Shown here: positions 50,552-60,390 of the stretch, in pieces
Position numbering within the stretch: position 1 is the first letter of the stretch
How the letters are laid out: every line of letters begins with the position of its first letter
Source of the DNA: Segetibacter aerophilus
Lineage (GTDB): Bacteria > Bacteroidota > Bacteroidia > Chitinophagales > Chitinophagaceae
Direction: 5' to 3'
DNA length: 64,000 nucleotides
Assembly: GCF_007991655.1 (NCBI RefSeq)
Contig: NZ_BJYT01000002.1
Coordinates: forward strand, 186,001-250,000
The notes under the pieces: model-generated
Told to the model about the DNA's origin: nothing
What the model saw: only the letters and a program-made list of their open reading frames with translations
Database searches by the model: none
Made by a program: the position numbers and the translations under genes

Positions 50552-52225
50552 TTAACGTCTCTTCGTCCTTTGCTTTTCAAGGAAGGCTTCGAACTCAGGT
50601 AGAGTAAAACTGCTTAGATTATTTTTTGCTGTTAGTCCTGCCTTTTGAGCAACCAGTACACCATACTTAATATCTTCAAAAGCATCTACTGCATGTGCAT
50701 CCGGATCAATAGATATCAGCACACCCTTCGCTAAGGCGTTTGGTATTTGTCGCCAATCCATATCAAGTCGGCGAGAGTGGGCATTAAGCTCAATCACTAC
50801 ATTACGTTCCGCACAAGCGGCTATTATTTTATCATGGTTAACGGGGTAACCGTTCCGGCTTAATAACAGACGGCCAGTCATGTGTCCTAAAATGGTTGTG
50901 TACGGATTTGAGATAGCCTTTAAAAGCCTCGCCATTGCTTTCTCTTCCGTCATCTTAAGATTTGAGTGTACCGAAGTTATCACAAGGTCGAACGAGGACA
51001 GGACGTCCTCAGGATAATCCAGGTTTCCGTCATTGAGGATATCCGACTCTATGCTTTTAAATATCTTGAACGGCTTATATTTTTCGTTGAGTTCGTCTAT
51101 CAGTTGATGCTGCGCTTTTATGCGGTTAGGGTAAAGGCCGTTGGCATAAAAAGCAGATTGAGAATGGTCGCTAATGACGAGGTATTCAATGCCTTTTGCA
51201 ATTGCTCCTTTGGCCATGGCCTCTATAGTATCTCCTCCATCGCTCCAGTCGCTATGGGTATGAATGATGCCCCGAATATCTCCAGGTTGGATAACATCAG
51301 GCAAATTGTTATTCTCCGCCAATTCAAGTATTGAACTCGTCTCACGTAAGAATGGAGGAATAAACGGCAAGCTGTTTTTTTCAAATAGTTGATCTTCCTG
51401 TGTAAGACCTCCATCTAAGGGTAGCCCGTACTTTTCTTTCCAGGCAGCGAAAAATTCAGGCGAACTGTTTCTTTCAAAAAGTGTGGGAACAAAAGTTTTT
51501 TCATCTGTTTGATGAAATTCCATCGTCACGTTTTCAGCGCCTTTTGCCCATAAAATTTCACCTGTTATGTTGGTTTCGTATTCTTCTTCTTTGAAGAAAG
51601 TTTCTAGTTTTTCAAGTGGTGCATCAGTAACCCATTCAAGTTTGTGTATCACTTCTGCATGCCTTTTTAAATCTCCTGTTATTTCAAACCTTGTTCCCTC
51701 AAAATCTCTTTTTAACCGTTCCGTAAATTGTGCAGCAAAAGGTTCAATCTGGCTGTACAGGTAACTTCCCTTGCATGCCATTAAAAACTGAATTGCTTCC
51801 TGAATATTTTGCTGGCTCTTCGCTCCAAAGCCTTTGTAGAGCAACAGCCTGTTTTCTTCACAAGCGTATAGCAATTCACCCATGCTTTCAATACCTAATT
51901 CTTTCCAAATCGTGGCAATCTTTTTTGGTCCGAGGCCTTTTATTTTGAGTAATTCAAATATGCCTGCCGGCGTTTTTAGAATGTATTCATCCAACGCTGA
52001 AAGTCTTCCCGTTTGCAGTTGCTCAAGAATCTTTTTCCCGGTAGCCTGTCCAATTCCTTTTAGGGCAAACATCTTTTCCTCGGGCAAACCCGACAATTGC
52101 ATTGGAAGTTTATCGATAGTAAACGCAGCAGAAGAGTACGATTTTGCTTTAAAGCTATCGTCGCCATGAATATCTATTAGTTTAGCAAGTAGTGAGAAGT
52201 TATCGGCAATTGCGCTATTATCCAT
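50552..52225 (-). CDS. polX: PolX-family protein with PHP domain, polymerase aspartates absent
   Basis: A 557-residue PolX-type protein. The N-terminal helix-hairpin-helix region (ALKGIGQATGKKI, LKIKGLGPKKIATIW, YKGFGAKSQQNI) is complete. The palm motif normally reads GSxRRxxxxxxDxD; here residues 182-199 read ITGDLKRHAEVIHKLEWV, so the metal-binding DxD is missing. The C-terminal PHP domain is intact: IIHTHSDWSDGG (His322, His324), VISDHSQS, ESDIL, TSVHSNLK, HMTGRLLL and SIDPDAHAV. The likely activity is PHP-type 3'-5' exonuclease or phosphoesterase rather than gap filling. Similar divergence occurs in other Bacteroidota PolX as I recall. Confidence 0.87.
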   Translation of the reverse strand: MDNSAIADNFSLLAKLIDIHGDDSFKAKSYSSAAFTIDKLPMQLSGLPEEKMFALKGIGQATGKKILEQLQTGRLSALDEYILKTPAGIFELLKIKGLGPKKIATIWKELGIESMGELLYACEENRLLLYKGFGAKSQQNIQEAIQFLMACKGSYLYSQIEPFAAQFTERLKRDFEGTRFEITGDLKRHAEVIHKLEWVTDAPLEKLETFFKEEEYETNITGEILWAKGAENVTMEFHQTDEKTFVPTLFERNSSPEFFAAWKEKYGLPLDGGLTQEDQLFEKNSLPFIPPFLRETSSILELAENNNLPDVIQPGDIRGIIHTHSDWSDGGDTIEAMAKGAIAKGIEYLVISDHSQSAFYANGLYPNRIKAQHQLIDELNEKYKPFKIFKSIESDILNDGNLDYPEDVLSSFDLVITSVHSNLKMTEEKAMARLLKAISNPYTTILGHMTGRLLLSRNGYPVNHDKIIAACAERNVVIELNAHSRRLDMDWRQIPNALAKGVLISIDPDAHAVDAFEDIKYGVLVAQKAGLTAKNNLSSFTLPEFEAFLEKQRTKRR

Positions 52226-52258
52226 ATTGTCTTTTTATCACGGGCTAAGTTAAAAAAG

Positions 52259-52282
52259 CAAACCCCCGAAAAGGAGGGTTTG
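52259..52282 (-). terminator. Terminator after the phosphorelay operon
   Basis: CAAACCC (52259-52265) and GGGTTTG (52276-52282) pair with further C/G pairing inside; the hairpin lies 26 bases after the last response regulator gene on the minus strand. Confidence 0.65.
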
Positions 52283-52307
52283 TATATAATTTATTGTAAT
52301 GAAAACT

Positions 52308-52733
52308 TTAGAAGAAGTCCTTTAATTGATCATGTTGCATCAGGTCGTCAAGGCCTTCTGTAGTCAAGGGCTTATTGATAAAGTCTATCACAATCTCGTA
52401 CCTGTTGGCTCTTGAAAAGTCTTCCGGATTTACTGTTGAAGAAATAATCACCACTTTAGTGTCAGGTAACCGGTCCGCATATTTCATCAGGTAATCTTCC
52501 AGGAAATCCCACCCGTTCATAACGGGCATGTTCAGATCGAGAAAAATAAGTTGAGGAGGATCCTGCTTTTCAGATTTATTGGTTTTAGAAAAATAGGCTG
52601 AAAACCATGCTAACCCTTCCCTCCCATTTTTAGCTGTAAAAACTTCTGCAGCGAAACCTGCTTTCTTTATTACCATCTCGCACAATACAAGCGTAATCTG
52701 GTCATCATCTATACACAAAACCTTATTTATCAT
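52308..52733 (-). CDS. Single-domain response regulator
   Basis: A 141-residue receiver domain only. Acidic pocket CIDDDQ (Asp9-Asp11), phospho-acceptor Asp66 in IFLDLNMPVMNGW, switch Ser in VIISST and Lys in INKPL. No output domain, so it acts by protein contact or as a phosphate shuttle. Last of four co-oriented genes with gaps of one to six bases: a PAS kinase, a receiver, a receiver-PAS-kinase and this receiver. Confidence 0.93.
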   Translation of the reverse strand: MINKVLCIDDDQITLVLCEMVIKKAGFAAEVFTAKNGREGLAWFSAYFSKTNKSEKQDPPQLIFLDLNMPVMNGWDFLEDYLMKYADRLPDTKVVIISSTVNPEDFSRANRYEIVIDFINKPLTTEGLDDLMQHDQLKDFF

Positions 52734-52737
52734 TCAA

Positions 52738-54564
52738 CTAGTTTTTAAAGGTGATGATGAATGTAGTTCCCTTGTCAACCTCACTTTCAACATTTATTTC
52801 CCCTCCCATAACGCGGATTTGTGAGTTCACAATATATAGACCCAAACCCTTGCTGTCAGCATGATCGTGAAACCGTTGGTAAAGCCCAAATATACGGTCC
52901 TTATACCTATGCAGGTCGATGCCAAGTCCATTGTCGGAAAAATATAGAATCACCTCATCTGCTGTTTTTTTTGTTCTGACTTTTATTTCAAGGGGCCGAT
53001 CAGGAGAGCTATACTTAACTGCATTTGTAACAAGATTCAAGAGAATGCTTTCAAGGTAAGTTTTGTTGAAAAGGACTTCGTAAGCCTCGTCGAAATCAGT
53101 AATTACTGTTGTCTGTTTTTTCTCTATCGCGGTTTGAACAGAATGAAGAACTCTTTCAAAAACCTTCCTAATGTCGAGCTCTTCTTTTTTTGCGTTTACA
53201 TTATTTTTTATAATGAGAACATTTAGAAGATCATTCACTGTTTCATTTAACTGAAGCGTGCATTCCTCGAAGTTTTGCAGTAACAAAAGGTTCATAGGAT
53301 CAGTAATTAATGACGTATCTAGCAGCTTAATGATGCCTAACAAATTTGAAAGCGGGGCTCTTAAATTGTGAGAGGTGATATAAGAAAATTGCCGCAGGTC
53401 GCTGTTGTTTTGTGTTAGTTCCTCTATCAACATTTCTTTCTCCATCTCATTCCTCTTCTGCGCAGTGATGTTTTGAGAGGCAATCAAAATCTTATTTATA
53501 CTTCCCGAAGTTTCGTACAAGGGCACCGCACTAATCATGTAACTCAGGTCTTCATAACTTGTTTCGAACACTGCGTTTTCTCCATTAAAAACCTTTATAA
53601 GATGGTCTCTTACTTTTTCTTTTATGGGAGAATGGAAGTGAGAGGTGTAGTCGGTGTTTTCGAAGTACGACGCCTCTACATTTTTTATATGGAATTCTTT
53701 TCCTGCGGTGTAGAGGATAGTGAAATCTTTGTCTAAAATAGCTACTGCACCATTAGGAAAGTTTTCTGAAATCGTGCGAAACATTTGTTCACTTTCCCTT
53801 AGTTGCTCCTTTGCCCTGTTTGTTTCTGTAACATCGTGTATGACTGCAAGACACGCTCTTTTCCCCTCAATTAAAATTTCATGGGTGCGCATCTCAATGT
53901 CAATAATTTCCTCGTTCTTTTTCTGGTGCTGAATATCTAAAATGAGGTTACGACTTTTCCTGACGGTGGGAGAAAAATCAATAGTAGGTTCACGACGAGG
54001 TCTTAAATCGTGTATGGTCATACTAAGAAATTCTCTTTCGCTATAGCCATAATGTTCTATAGCCGCCTCATTAACCATTAAAATTCTATCCCCATCAATC
54101 TCATAAGCACAAATCGGTAATGGATTATTATTGAAAAGAAACTTATACTGTTCTTCCGATTTTTTCAAGTGCTCGTGAATCTTACTTCGCTCTATTCCAT
54201 AGTTGATACTCTTGGCCAACACTGCAGGATTGCTATCATCTTTCACAATAAAATCCTGGGCACCGACTTTTAAAATTTCAAGCGCCACTTCTGTATCGCC
54301 AAGGCCGGTTAAAATGATAACAGGCACCTGTGGGAACCTGGAGTTAATCGTGTGAAAAGAACTAATGCCCATTCCATCGGGTAGAGTAAGGTCTAGTAGA
54401 ATAACATCAATGTTTTCTTTTTCTAAAAAACCAATTCCTTTCTTTAAAGTATCACCATGGAAAATGTGTGCTGTAGGAAATGATTCTTCAAGGTATTCGC
54501 TAACCAGGAGGTAATCTCCCGGGTTATCTTCTATTACAAGTATTTGAAGTGCTGATTGTCGCAT
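52738..54564 (-). CDS. Receiver-PAS-PAS-histidine kinase hybrid
   Basis: A 608-residue cytoplasmic hybrid. Receiver at ~6-125 with Asp58 in ILLDLTLPDGMG; two PAS domains (~135-255, with EEQYKFLFNNNPLPICAYEI, and ~258-375); HisKA with His399 in ITSHNLRAPLSNLLG; HATPase with NLVTNAVKYSS, DNGLGIDL and SKGLGLYIVNSQ. The receiver at the N-terminus allows the kinase to be driven by phosphorylation from another kinase. It starts one base after the upstream receiver gene, so the two are translationally coupled. Confidence 0.92.
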   Translation of the reverse strand: MRQSALQILVIEDNPGDYLLVSEYLEESFPTAHIFHGDTLKKGIGFLEKENIDVILLDLTLPDGMGISSFHTINSRFPQVPVIILTGLGDTEVALEILKVGAQDFIVKDDSNPAVLAKSINYGIERSKIHEHLKKSEEQYKFLFNNNPLPICAYEIDGDRILMVNEAAIEHYGYSEREFLSMTIHDLRPRREPTIDFSPTVRKSRNLILDIQHQKKNEEIIDIEMRTHEILIEGKRACLAVIHDVTETNRAKEQLRESEQMFRTISENFPNGAVAILDKDFTILYTAGKEFHIKNVEASYFENTDYTSHFHSPIKEKVRDHLIKVFNGENAVFETSYEDLSYMISAVPLYETSGSINKILIASQNITAQKRNEMEKEMLIEELTQNNSDLRQFSYITSHNLRAPLSNLLGIIKLLDTSLITDPMNLLLLQNFEECTLQLNETVNDLLNVLIIKNNVNAKKEELDIRKVFERVLHSVQTAIEKKQTTVITDFDEAYEVLFNKTYLESILLNLVTNAVKYSSPDRPLEIKVRTKKTADEVILYFSDNGLGIDLHRYKDRIFGLYQRFHDHADSKGLGLYIVNSQIRVMGGEINVESEVDKGTTFIITFKN

Positions 54565-54565
54565 T

Positions 54566-54994
54566 TTAATCTTTTGTTGGTAGTTTGACTATAGTTATCC
54601 AGAAATCCTCGATCATTCGTACAACTTCAAAAAACTTATTAAAGTCAACAGGCTTTGTAATAAAGCAATTAGCATAATTATTATAAGAGTCTACAACATC
54701 TAGCTCAGAAGAAGAGGTGGTAAGCATTACCACGGGGATTTTCTTTAAAAGAGGATTGTTCTTTAAATAGTGTAAAACTTCCTTTCCGTCAACTTTAGGT
54801 AAATTAATATCTAGCAGTATCAGGTCCGGAAGAATGTCTTCATCATCGAGACCTGCATTTACAAAGCGGATTGCTTCTTCGCCATCCTTAGCAACCGAAA
54901 CTTTGTTTTTTATTTTAGCATCTGAGAGTGCTTCTTTTGTAAGAACAATGTCTCCTTCATTGTCCTCAACAAGTAAAATATGAATGTCTTTCAT
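54566..54994 (-). CDS. Single-domain response regulator (Rcp1-like)
   Basis: A 142-residue receiver domain. Acidic pocket LLVEDNEGD, phospho-acceptor Asp62 in LILLDINLPKVDG, Thr in VVMLTTSSSE and Lys in FITKPVDFNKF. Such Rcp1-like receivers commonly follow PAS/phytochrome-type kinases in Bacteroidota and cyanobacteria. It lies between the multi-PAS kinase (six bases) and the receiver-kinase hybrid (one base). Confidence 0.93.
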   Translation of the reverse strand: MKDIHILLVEDNEGDIVLTKEALSDAKIKNKVSVAKDGEEAIRFVNAGLDDEDILPDLILLDINLPKVDGKEVLHYLKNNPLLKKIPVVMLTTSSSELDVVDSYNNYANCFITKPVDFNKFFEVVRMIEDFWITIVKLPTKD

Positions 54995-55000
54995 AGACAG

Positions 55001-57607
55001 TTATTTGGATTTTGGTAAAGTAAAATAAAATGTGCTTCCCTCGCCCATTGTAGATGCTACCCAAATTTTTCCACCATGTTTGTCAACGATTTTTTTACAA
55101 ATTGCTAATCCTATTCCTGTTCCTGAATACTCGTCACGGTTGTGAAGCCTTTGAAATATGATAAAAATTTTATGAAAAAATCTAGGATCAATTCCAATCC
55201 CATTATCACTTATGGCAAATTTATAGAATGATTGTTCTTCCTCGTAAGAAATGTCAATAACAGGCGGGGTTTCGTTTTTCCGGTATTTGCATGCGTTGCC
55301 TACAAGGTTCTGAAACAGTTGTAGAATTTGAGTCTTATTGCCTTTTATAACGGGCAAGGTTTGAGCCTTTATTGTGCCATTTGTCTCGTGCAGCAGATTT
55401 TTATACGTGACCATCAAATCATTCAATACCTCGTTCAGATCAACTTCTTCTACCTCTGCTTTACTTGAGTTAACGCGGGAGTATTCAAGCAAATCCAGGA
55501 TCAGGCGCTTCATTCTCTCTGCACCGTCTACTGCGTAGTTGATATACTCGTGGGCCTTGTTATCAAGTTTGTCTTTGTATCTTTTTTCAAGTAACTGCAG
55601 AAAGCTGCTTACCATTCTTAATGGTTCTTGCAGATCGTGAGATGCTACGTAAGCAAATCTTTCTAACTCGGTATTTGACTCTGCCAGTTCCGTTGCTCTT
55701 TTTTCAAGCGAGTTATTCAGATTCTGAAGCATTATTTCGTGAGACTTTCGTTCGGTGAGATCCTGCATGGCACCGATCATTCTCACAGGTTTATTTTGCT
55801 CGTTGAAAATAATATAACCACGGTCATTGATATACTTATAAGTATTACCTGCCCTCATTCGATATTCATCCTCCCATCTTGGAATGAGGTTTTCTAAATG
55901 ATAGCTGATCTTTTGCTCCACCCTTTCTTTGTCTTCAGGATGAAGATTACTGGACCACCAGTTGAATTTCGTTGCCTCGGCCGGATCTGCTAAATCGAAC
56001 ATCTTCGACACTCCCTCGTTCCAGGTAATTTTATTCGTTTGCAGATCCCAGTCCCAGATAGCATCAAAAGTTGCCTGGCTTAAAAAAGTAATTCTCTCAT
56101 TGCTTTTTCTTAATTCTTGTTCTGCGATTGTTTGTTCTGTTCGGTCAATCGATAAAACGAGTTTAGCCTGTTTGCCCAGGTATTCAATTCGGTTAGAACT
56201 TATCTCGGCATAAAAACTTTCTCCATTTTTCTTTTTATGTATCCATAGTTCTTTTGGAAGTTGTTCAGGAAAATCTTCCTGCGCTAAAGAGTCGCTGTCT
56301 CTATCAGTTTCTTCATCAGCAAGGATATCTTTAAAGTTCATCGTTAAAAACTCGTCGCGCGTGTAGCCGTACTGCCGAATCGCTGCATCATTTACTTCAA
56401 GGAACATCAAAGACTCGGTGTCATATATATAGATCGGAACGGAGTGATGGTAAAAGAGAATTTTATATTTTTCTTCCGACGCTATTAGGTTGGCCTCACT
56501 CAGTTTTTTCTCGGTAGCATCTCTTGCGATACTATAAAATCTCTTATCCGTTTCTTCCCATTTTGAGGACCATACCAGGTGGGCAATAGAACCATCTTTA
56601 CGGTAAAAGCGATTTTCGAAGTTTGTTGTTCCTATACCGTTTTTAATATTGATAGATGCACTCGTAGAGCTTTCCGCGTCTTCTTCATGCACATAGTCCA
56701 GAAAGCTTTTACCAATAAACTCCTTTGCGCTAAAACCTAAAATCTCTTTGCACGCAGCACTTACATAAGTAAATTTTCCATTCTCATCTATGGCGCAAAT
56801 CATATCCAGCGAAGAGTCAAGTATTTTTTTAAGCCTTCCAAGAATAAGATTAAGCCTTCTTTCATCTCTGCTAAATGGCTTTTCAGTTTGAACCTTTACC
56901 GATGGTTTTTTAACGTAGGCGTTAACACCAACAAAAGTTCCATTTTCTATTCGGGGTGTGTTCACAATTTTAACAGCTACTTTTCTGCCTTTTTTGTCTA
57001 GTAATCCAAATTTATATTCGAGAGACTTTCCAGCCAAGGCATCAGCAGCAAGGCTTTTTAAAGCGGGGACATCTGTGTCAATTGCATATGAAAGTAAAGA
57101 GGTACCGGCCAAATCTTCGCAGGTGTAAGAGAGCAAATCTGCGAATGCCTTATTTGCATTTGTCAAATTACCACTAAGGTCGAAGGAAAAAAAAGGTTGA
57201 GAAGTATTCTCAAATAAAGACTTAGGGCTTTCTCCATCCGACTCACTTTCTTTTGGTGACAGTTTGGATTGAATACCCAACAGTTCCATGCCTTGCAATG
57301 TCTCATCTTCATCCCTGATACAACAGACGCTCCATTTAATGGTAATAATGTCTTTTTCTAGTTCGATTGGGGCCGTAACTACTGTAACACAGTCTATTTC
57401 TTTTTGCGCTGAAGCAAAAGCCAGGGCAAGTTTTTCCTGGTATTTTTCGCTGAAATAGTTTGTAAACAAAGTTCCGGGTTGGAATGCAAGAGAGGCAATG
57501 TGGGAGTATTTGCTGTTAGCTGTTTTTACCTTTAATCCATCGTCTAAAAGAATAAAAAAGCAGTTAAGACTCTTTAAAAGTTTGTCAGAGACACTAAAGC
57601 GATTCAT
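55001..57607 (-). CDS. Multi-PAS histidine kinase
   Basis: An 868-residue soluble kinase with four or five PAS domains before the kinase core. PAS-like blocks start near residues 10, 130 (LFENTSQPFFSFDLSGN), 260 (ILDSSLDMICAIDENGKFTY), 385 (ILFYHHSVPIYIYDTES) and 510 (FLSQATFDAIWDWDLQTNK, with a PAC motif WEDEYRM). HisKA has His657 in YVASHDLQEPLRMVSSF; HATPase has QNLVGNACKYR and YSGTGIGLAICKKIVDKHGG. No membrane segment, so it senses an internal signal. It heads the phosphorelay operon, 166 bases downstream of eboF. Confidence 0.92.
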   Translation of the reverse strand: MNRFSVSDKLLKSLNCFFILLDDGLKVKTANSKYSHIASLAFQPGTLFTNYFSEKYQEKLALAFASAQKEIDCVTVVTAPIELEKDIITIKWSVCCIRDEDETLQGMELLGIQSKLSPKESESDGESPKSLFENTSQPFFSFDLSGNLTNANKAFADLLSYTCEDLAGTSLLSYAIDTDVPALKSLAADALAGKSLEYKFGLLDKKGRKVAVKIVNTPRIENGTFVGVNAYVKKPSVKVQTEKPFSRDERRLNLILGRLKKILDSSLDMICAIDENGKFTYVSAACKEILGFSAKEFIGKSFLDYVHEEDAESSTSASINIKNGIGTTNFENRFYRKDGSIAHLVWSSKWEETDKRFYSIARDATEKKLSEANLIASEEKYKILFYHHSVPIYIYDTESLMFLEVNDAAIRQYGYTRDEFLTMNFKDILADEETDRDSDSLAQEDFPEQLPKELWIHKKKNGESFYAEISSNRIEYLGKQAKLVLSIDRTEQTIAEQELRKSNERITFLSQATFDAIWDWDLQTNKITWNEGVSKMFDLADPAEATKFNWWSSNLHPEDKERVEQKISYHLENLIPRWEDEYRMRAGNTYKYINDRGYIIFNEQNKPVRMIGAMQDLTERKSHEIMLQNLNNSLEKRATELAESNTELERFAYVASHDLQEPLRMVSSFLQLLEKRYKDKLDNKAHEYINYAVDGAERMKRLILDLLEYSRVNSSKAEVEEVDLNEVLNDLMVTYKNLLHETNGTIKAQTLPVIKGNKTQILQLFQNLVGNACKYRKNETPPVIDISYEEEQSFYKFAISDNGIGIDPRFFHKIFIIFQRLHNRDEYSGTGIGLAICKKIVDKHGGKIWVASTMGEGSTFYFTLPKSK

Positions 57608-57773
57608 AGAATTGTGATATGCATGAAGGTAGGTATTACTTTATGATTGTTTAACCCATCCTTTATTTCTTTCCGAACTAATAGTTGTATTCTTCAGGTT
57701 TACACTCTATGAACCAATGATGCTCTAAAAACACGCGCAATAATTGATTCAAGTAGGTTAAATCAGGAAGTCT

Positions 57774-59129
57774 CTACTTTTTTAAATGATCCCAAATTAC
57801 CTGGTAAACCTCTGTAGCATTAACCGTCTTGTTAAGGCCGAATGCTGGATTTGTAATTAAGACTGGATGAAAATCAACCGGTACTTGTATGTTTCCATGT
57901 GAACCCTTTATCAGCGTTGCATCCAGCGGAATTACATCCATTACGTACCTAAATCCTGCTTTTTTGCGAAGTAGTTTATATCCTGCTCGTGCCTTTGAAG
58001 TCATAAACATTTCCACCGGATCATAACCTGGTTTTTTATGGATGTCAACTACACGTGCATAATCAGGTGCTACTGCATCATCAAGCCAGAAGTAATAAGT
58101 GAACCAACTTTTTTCAGCTGCCATCAATACAAACTCACCTGCCCTTTCGTGGTTAATATGGTAATCTGCCTGCGCTTGCCTGTCAAGTACGAGCGATATT
58201 CCCGGAACTTTTTCAAGGAGTTTTTTAACCTTTTCTGTAACCGAAGGATCGTTTATATAAACGTGCGCAACCTGGTGGTCTGCTACGACAAAAGCTTTTG
58301 ACGCTCCTGGATCCAACAATTCGAGTCCTCTTTCAATGCGAATTTGTAAAAGGTCATTTTCTCTGAATAACCTGTTTAAATGTATTGGAGTAGTTACCGG
58401 AGCTATGCCATATTCAGACAACAGAATAATAGAGGCATTTTTCTTCTCATAAAAAGTAACCAGCTTCTCAACGACGCTGTCAATCTCCTGTAATTCTTTA
58501 CTGATTTTAGAAAAGTCAGGACCGAACTTTTGAAGACAATAATCTAAATGAGGCAAGTATATTAAAGTGAGGGTAGGATCGTACTTATCATCTGTTAGTA
58601 TAGATGCATCTGCAATCCATTCTGTTGATTTGATATTAGCCCCCGGTCCCCAGAATTGAAATAAAGGGAACTGTCCTAGTTTCTGCTGCAATTCGTCTCT
58701 TAGCTCGGCAGGGTGGGAGTAGCAATCCGGCATCTTGCGTCCGTCAGCAAGATAGTTAGGTCGTGGCGTAACGGAATAGTCAGAAGATGTGTACATATTG
58801 TACCACCAGAACATAGTTGAGCAAGTAAAATTTGGATCTTCTTTTTTTGCCCGTTCCCAAATTTTTTCTGCATGAACCAATTTGTTTGATTGCTTCCAAA
58901 ACTTAACCTCGCAATCTTCACGGTCGTACCAACCGTTTCCTACTATTCCATGTTCTGAGGGCCACTTGCCTGTGAGATAGGTACATTGAACCGTAGTAGT
59001 TACTGCAGGTAAAACCGGATCAATCGTTGTTAGCTGCTGTTTTGAAATGTATTGTTTTATGAACGGCGTAAACTCTCCAATCACACTAGAGGACAAGCCT
59101 ACAATATCGATGACAACAGTTTTATTCAT
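57774..59129 (-). CDS. eboF: EboF: alkaline-phosphatase-superfamily enzyme of the ebo cluster
   Basis: A 451-residue protein of the type I phosphodiesterase/nucleotide pyrophosphatase group. Metal site at the start VIDIVGLSS (Asp8); nucleophile region PAVTTTVQCTYLTGKWPSEHG; metal ligands in IYLPHLDYCLQKFGPD, LLSEYGIAPV, VADHQVAHVY and KGSHGNIQVP. This is the last gene of the ebo series. It should hydrolyse a phosphodiester or phosphate in the pathway's product or intermediate. It begins 12 bases after eboE. Assignment rests on family plus gene order; the substrate is unknown. Confidence 0.88.
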   Translation of the reverse strand: MNKTVVIDIVGLSSSVIGEFTPFIKQYISKQQLTTIDPVLPAVTTTVQCTYLTGKWPSEHGIVGNGWYDREDCEVKFWKQSNKLVHAEKIWERAKKEDPNFTCSTMFWWYNMYTSSDYSVTPRPNYLADGRKMPDCYSHPAELRDELQQKLGQFPLFQFWGPGANIKSTEWIADASILTDDKYDPTLTLIYLPHLDYCLQKFGPDFSKISKELQEIDSVVEKLVTFYEKKNASIILLSEYGIAPVTTPIHLNRLFRENDLLQIRIERGLELLDPGASKAFVVADHQVAHVYINDPSVTEKVKKLLEKVPGISLVLDRQAQADYHINHERAGEFVLMAAEKSWFTYYFWLDDAVAPDYARVVDIHKKPGYDPVEMFMTSKARAGYKLLRKKAGFRYVMDVIPLDATLIKGSHGNIQVPVDFHPVLITNPAFGLNKTVNATEVYQVIWDHLKK

Positions 59130-59141
59130 ATGCTACTAATG

Positions 59142-60353
59142 TTACAGCGAAAGTTGGTTACTTACCCACTTTAGCTCTCTTATAATAGATTGATCAATTG
59201 GTAATTTTAAAGACTCCGGAAGTACTTCCCATGTATAAGTCTCAACCTCGAGATGATTGGTAAAGGGATTAGATTTCTGAATTTCAAGAACCTGAACAAT
59301 ATCACTTTGAGTTGAGGCTAACAATCCAAATTCTTGTAGAAAAACCGGTACGTGAAAATGAGCCCGCCATTCATTCACGGTAGAATTTTCTGCATCCGCT
59401 AAAGCCTCGGGAAGATCGCGATAGCGAACGAAGCCGCCCTCTTTTTTGTGAGCAATAACCTGGTGTAAATAAGTTGCTTCGTTGAAAGTTGAAAAGGCTT
59501 CTTTAATTTTTGAACGCTCTGGAATATCATCACTCATCCCTGCTTTTAATGCGGCGCTTATTTGGATTTTGCCTACATGAATTCCTTCGGCTGTCAATTG
59601 CTTTATTATTTCTGCATGGGGCTCGTAGCCGATTGCGAAATGACAAACATCGTAGCACAAACAGATATGCTTCTTTATCATTTTTTCTGCCTCATCATGG
59701 GATACGTTATATTTTAATGCAATCCTTTTAATGCCCGCATTCAGCAAATAATTTTGAAACCACTCAAAAAATTCTTTGCCTGTTTCCAGGATACCATCGG
59801 GTTCAGGTTCTATATCAAGATGTAAAGTTTTTCCGGTGGAGTTGTGAATATTAATTAAGTGTTCTGCAATTTCAAGAATATGGTTTGTTGCCAGTTCTTT
59901 AGCCAAACCCAAAGCATCATCAGATGGGAACCAGTAGCGGTAACTAAGGGGAGAGGTAGAAACACCACCGTCAAGATCTTCAGGAAGCAATTCTGCAAGG
60001 ATATCAAAAAGGCGCTTAGTATAATCGAGACGATCGGTGGTAGTCCAATCTGGCGCATGCACATGGTCCTTAACAACGGTATGATGAAAGCCACCAAACG
60101 GGAAACCATTCATCGTAAAAACATACGCATTGTTCTGCAGTAACCATTCTTTGAAAATTGCTAATTCTTCTTTTTGCGAAAGCTCAACACTAGCGACGTT
60201 TGACAATCTTAATCCGATACCTAAAGGAGCTTCAGGGGAAAGCTCGCTTTTAATTTTTGGGAAATTTTGTTTTAAGGCAGCAAAATGATCAAACCAGTTT
60301 TCTCCTGCATGTATGTTTGTGCAATAAGTTAAATGACCGCCGATCGTTTTCAT
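59142..60353 (-). CDS. eboE: EboE: TIM-barrel isomerase-like protein of the ebo cluster
   Basis: A 403-residue xylose-isomerase-like TIM-barrel protein. The N-terminus GHLTYCTNIHAGENWFDHF is the hallmark of EboE. Further motifs are LGIGLRLSN, TMNGFPFGGFHHTVVKDHVH, TLHLDIEPEPDGILE and LCYDVCHFAIGYEPHAEII, whose Glu, Asp and His residues fit a divalent metal site. Thirty-seven bases separate it from eboD. A sugar-phosphate type isomerisation or epimerisation is inferred from fold alone. Confidence 0.9.
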   Translation of the reverse strand: MKTIGGHLTYCTNIHAGENWFDHFAALKQNFPKIKSELSPEAPLGIGLRLSNVASVELSQKEELAIFKEWLLQNNAYVFTMNGFPFGGFHHTVVKDHVHAPDWTTTDRLDYTKRLFDILAELLPEDLDGGVSTSPLSYRYWFPSDDALGLAKELATNHILEIAEHLINIHNSTGKTLHLDIEPEPDGILETGKEFFEWFQNYLLNAGIKRIALKYNVSHDEAEKMIKKHICLCYDVCHFAIGYEPHAEIIKQLTAEGIHVGKIQISAALKAGMSDDIPERSKIKEAFSTFNEATYLHQVIAHKKEGGFVRYRDLPEALADAENSTVNEWRAHFHVPVFLQEFGLLASTQSDIVQVLEIQKSNPFTNHLEVETYTWEVLPESLKLPIDQSIIRELKWVSNQLSL

Positions 60354-60390
60354 ATTTTGCCTGGCAACTTTTACTTGTTGTTTCTAAGAA

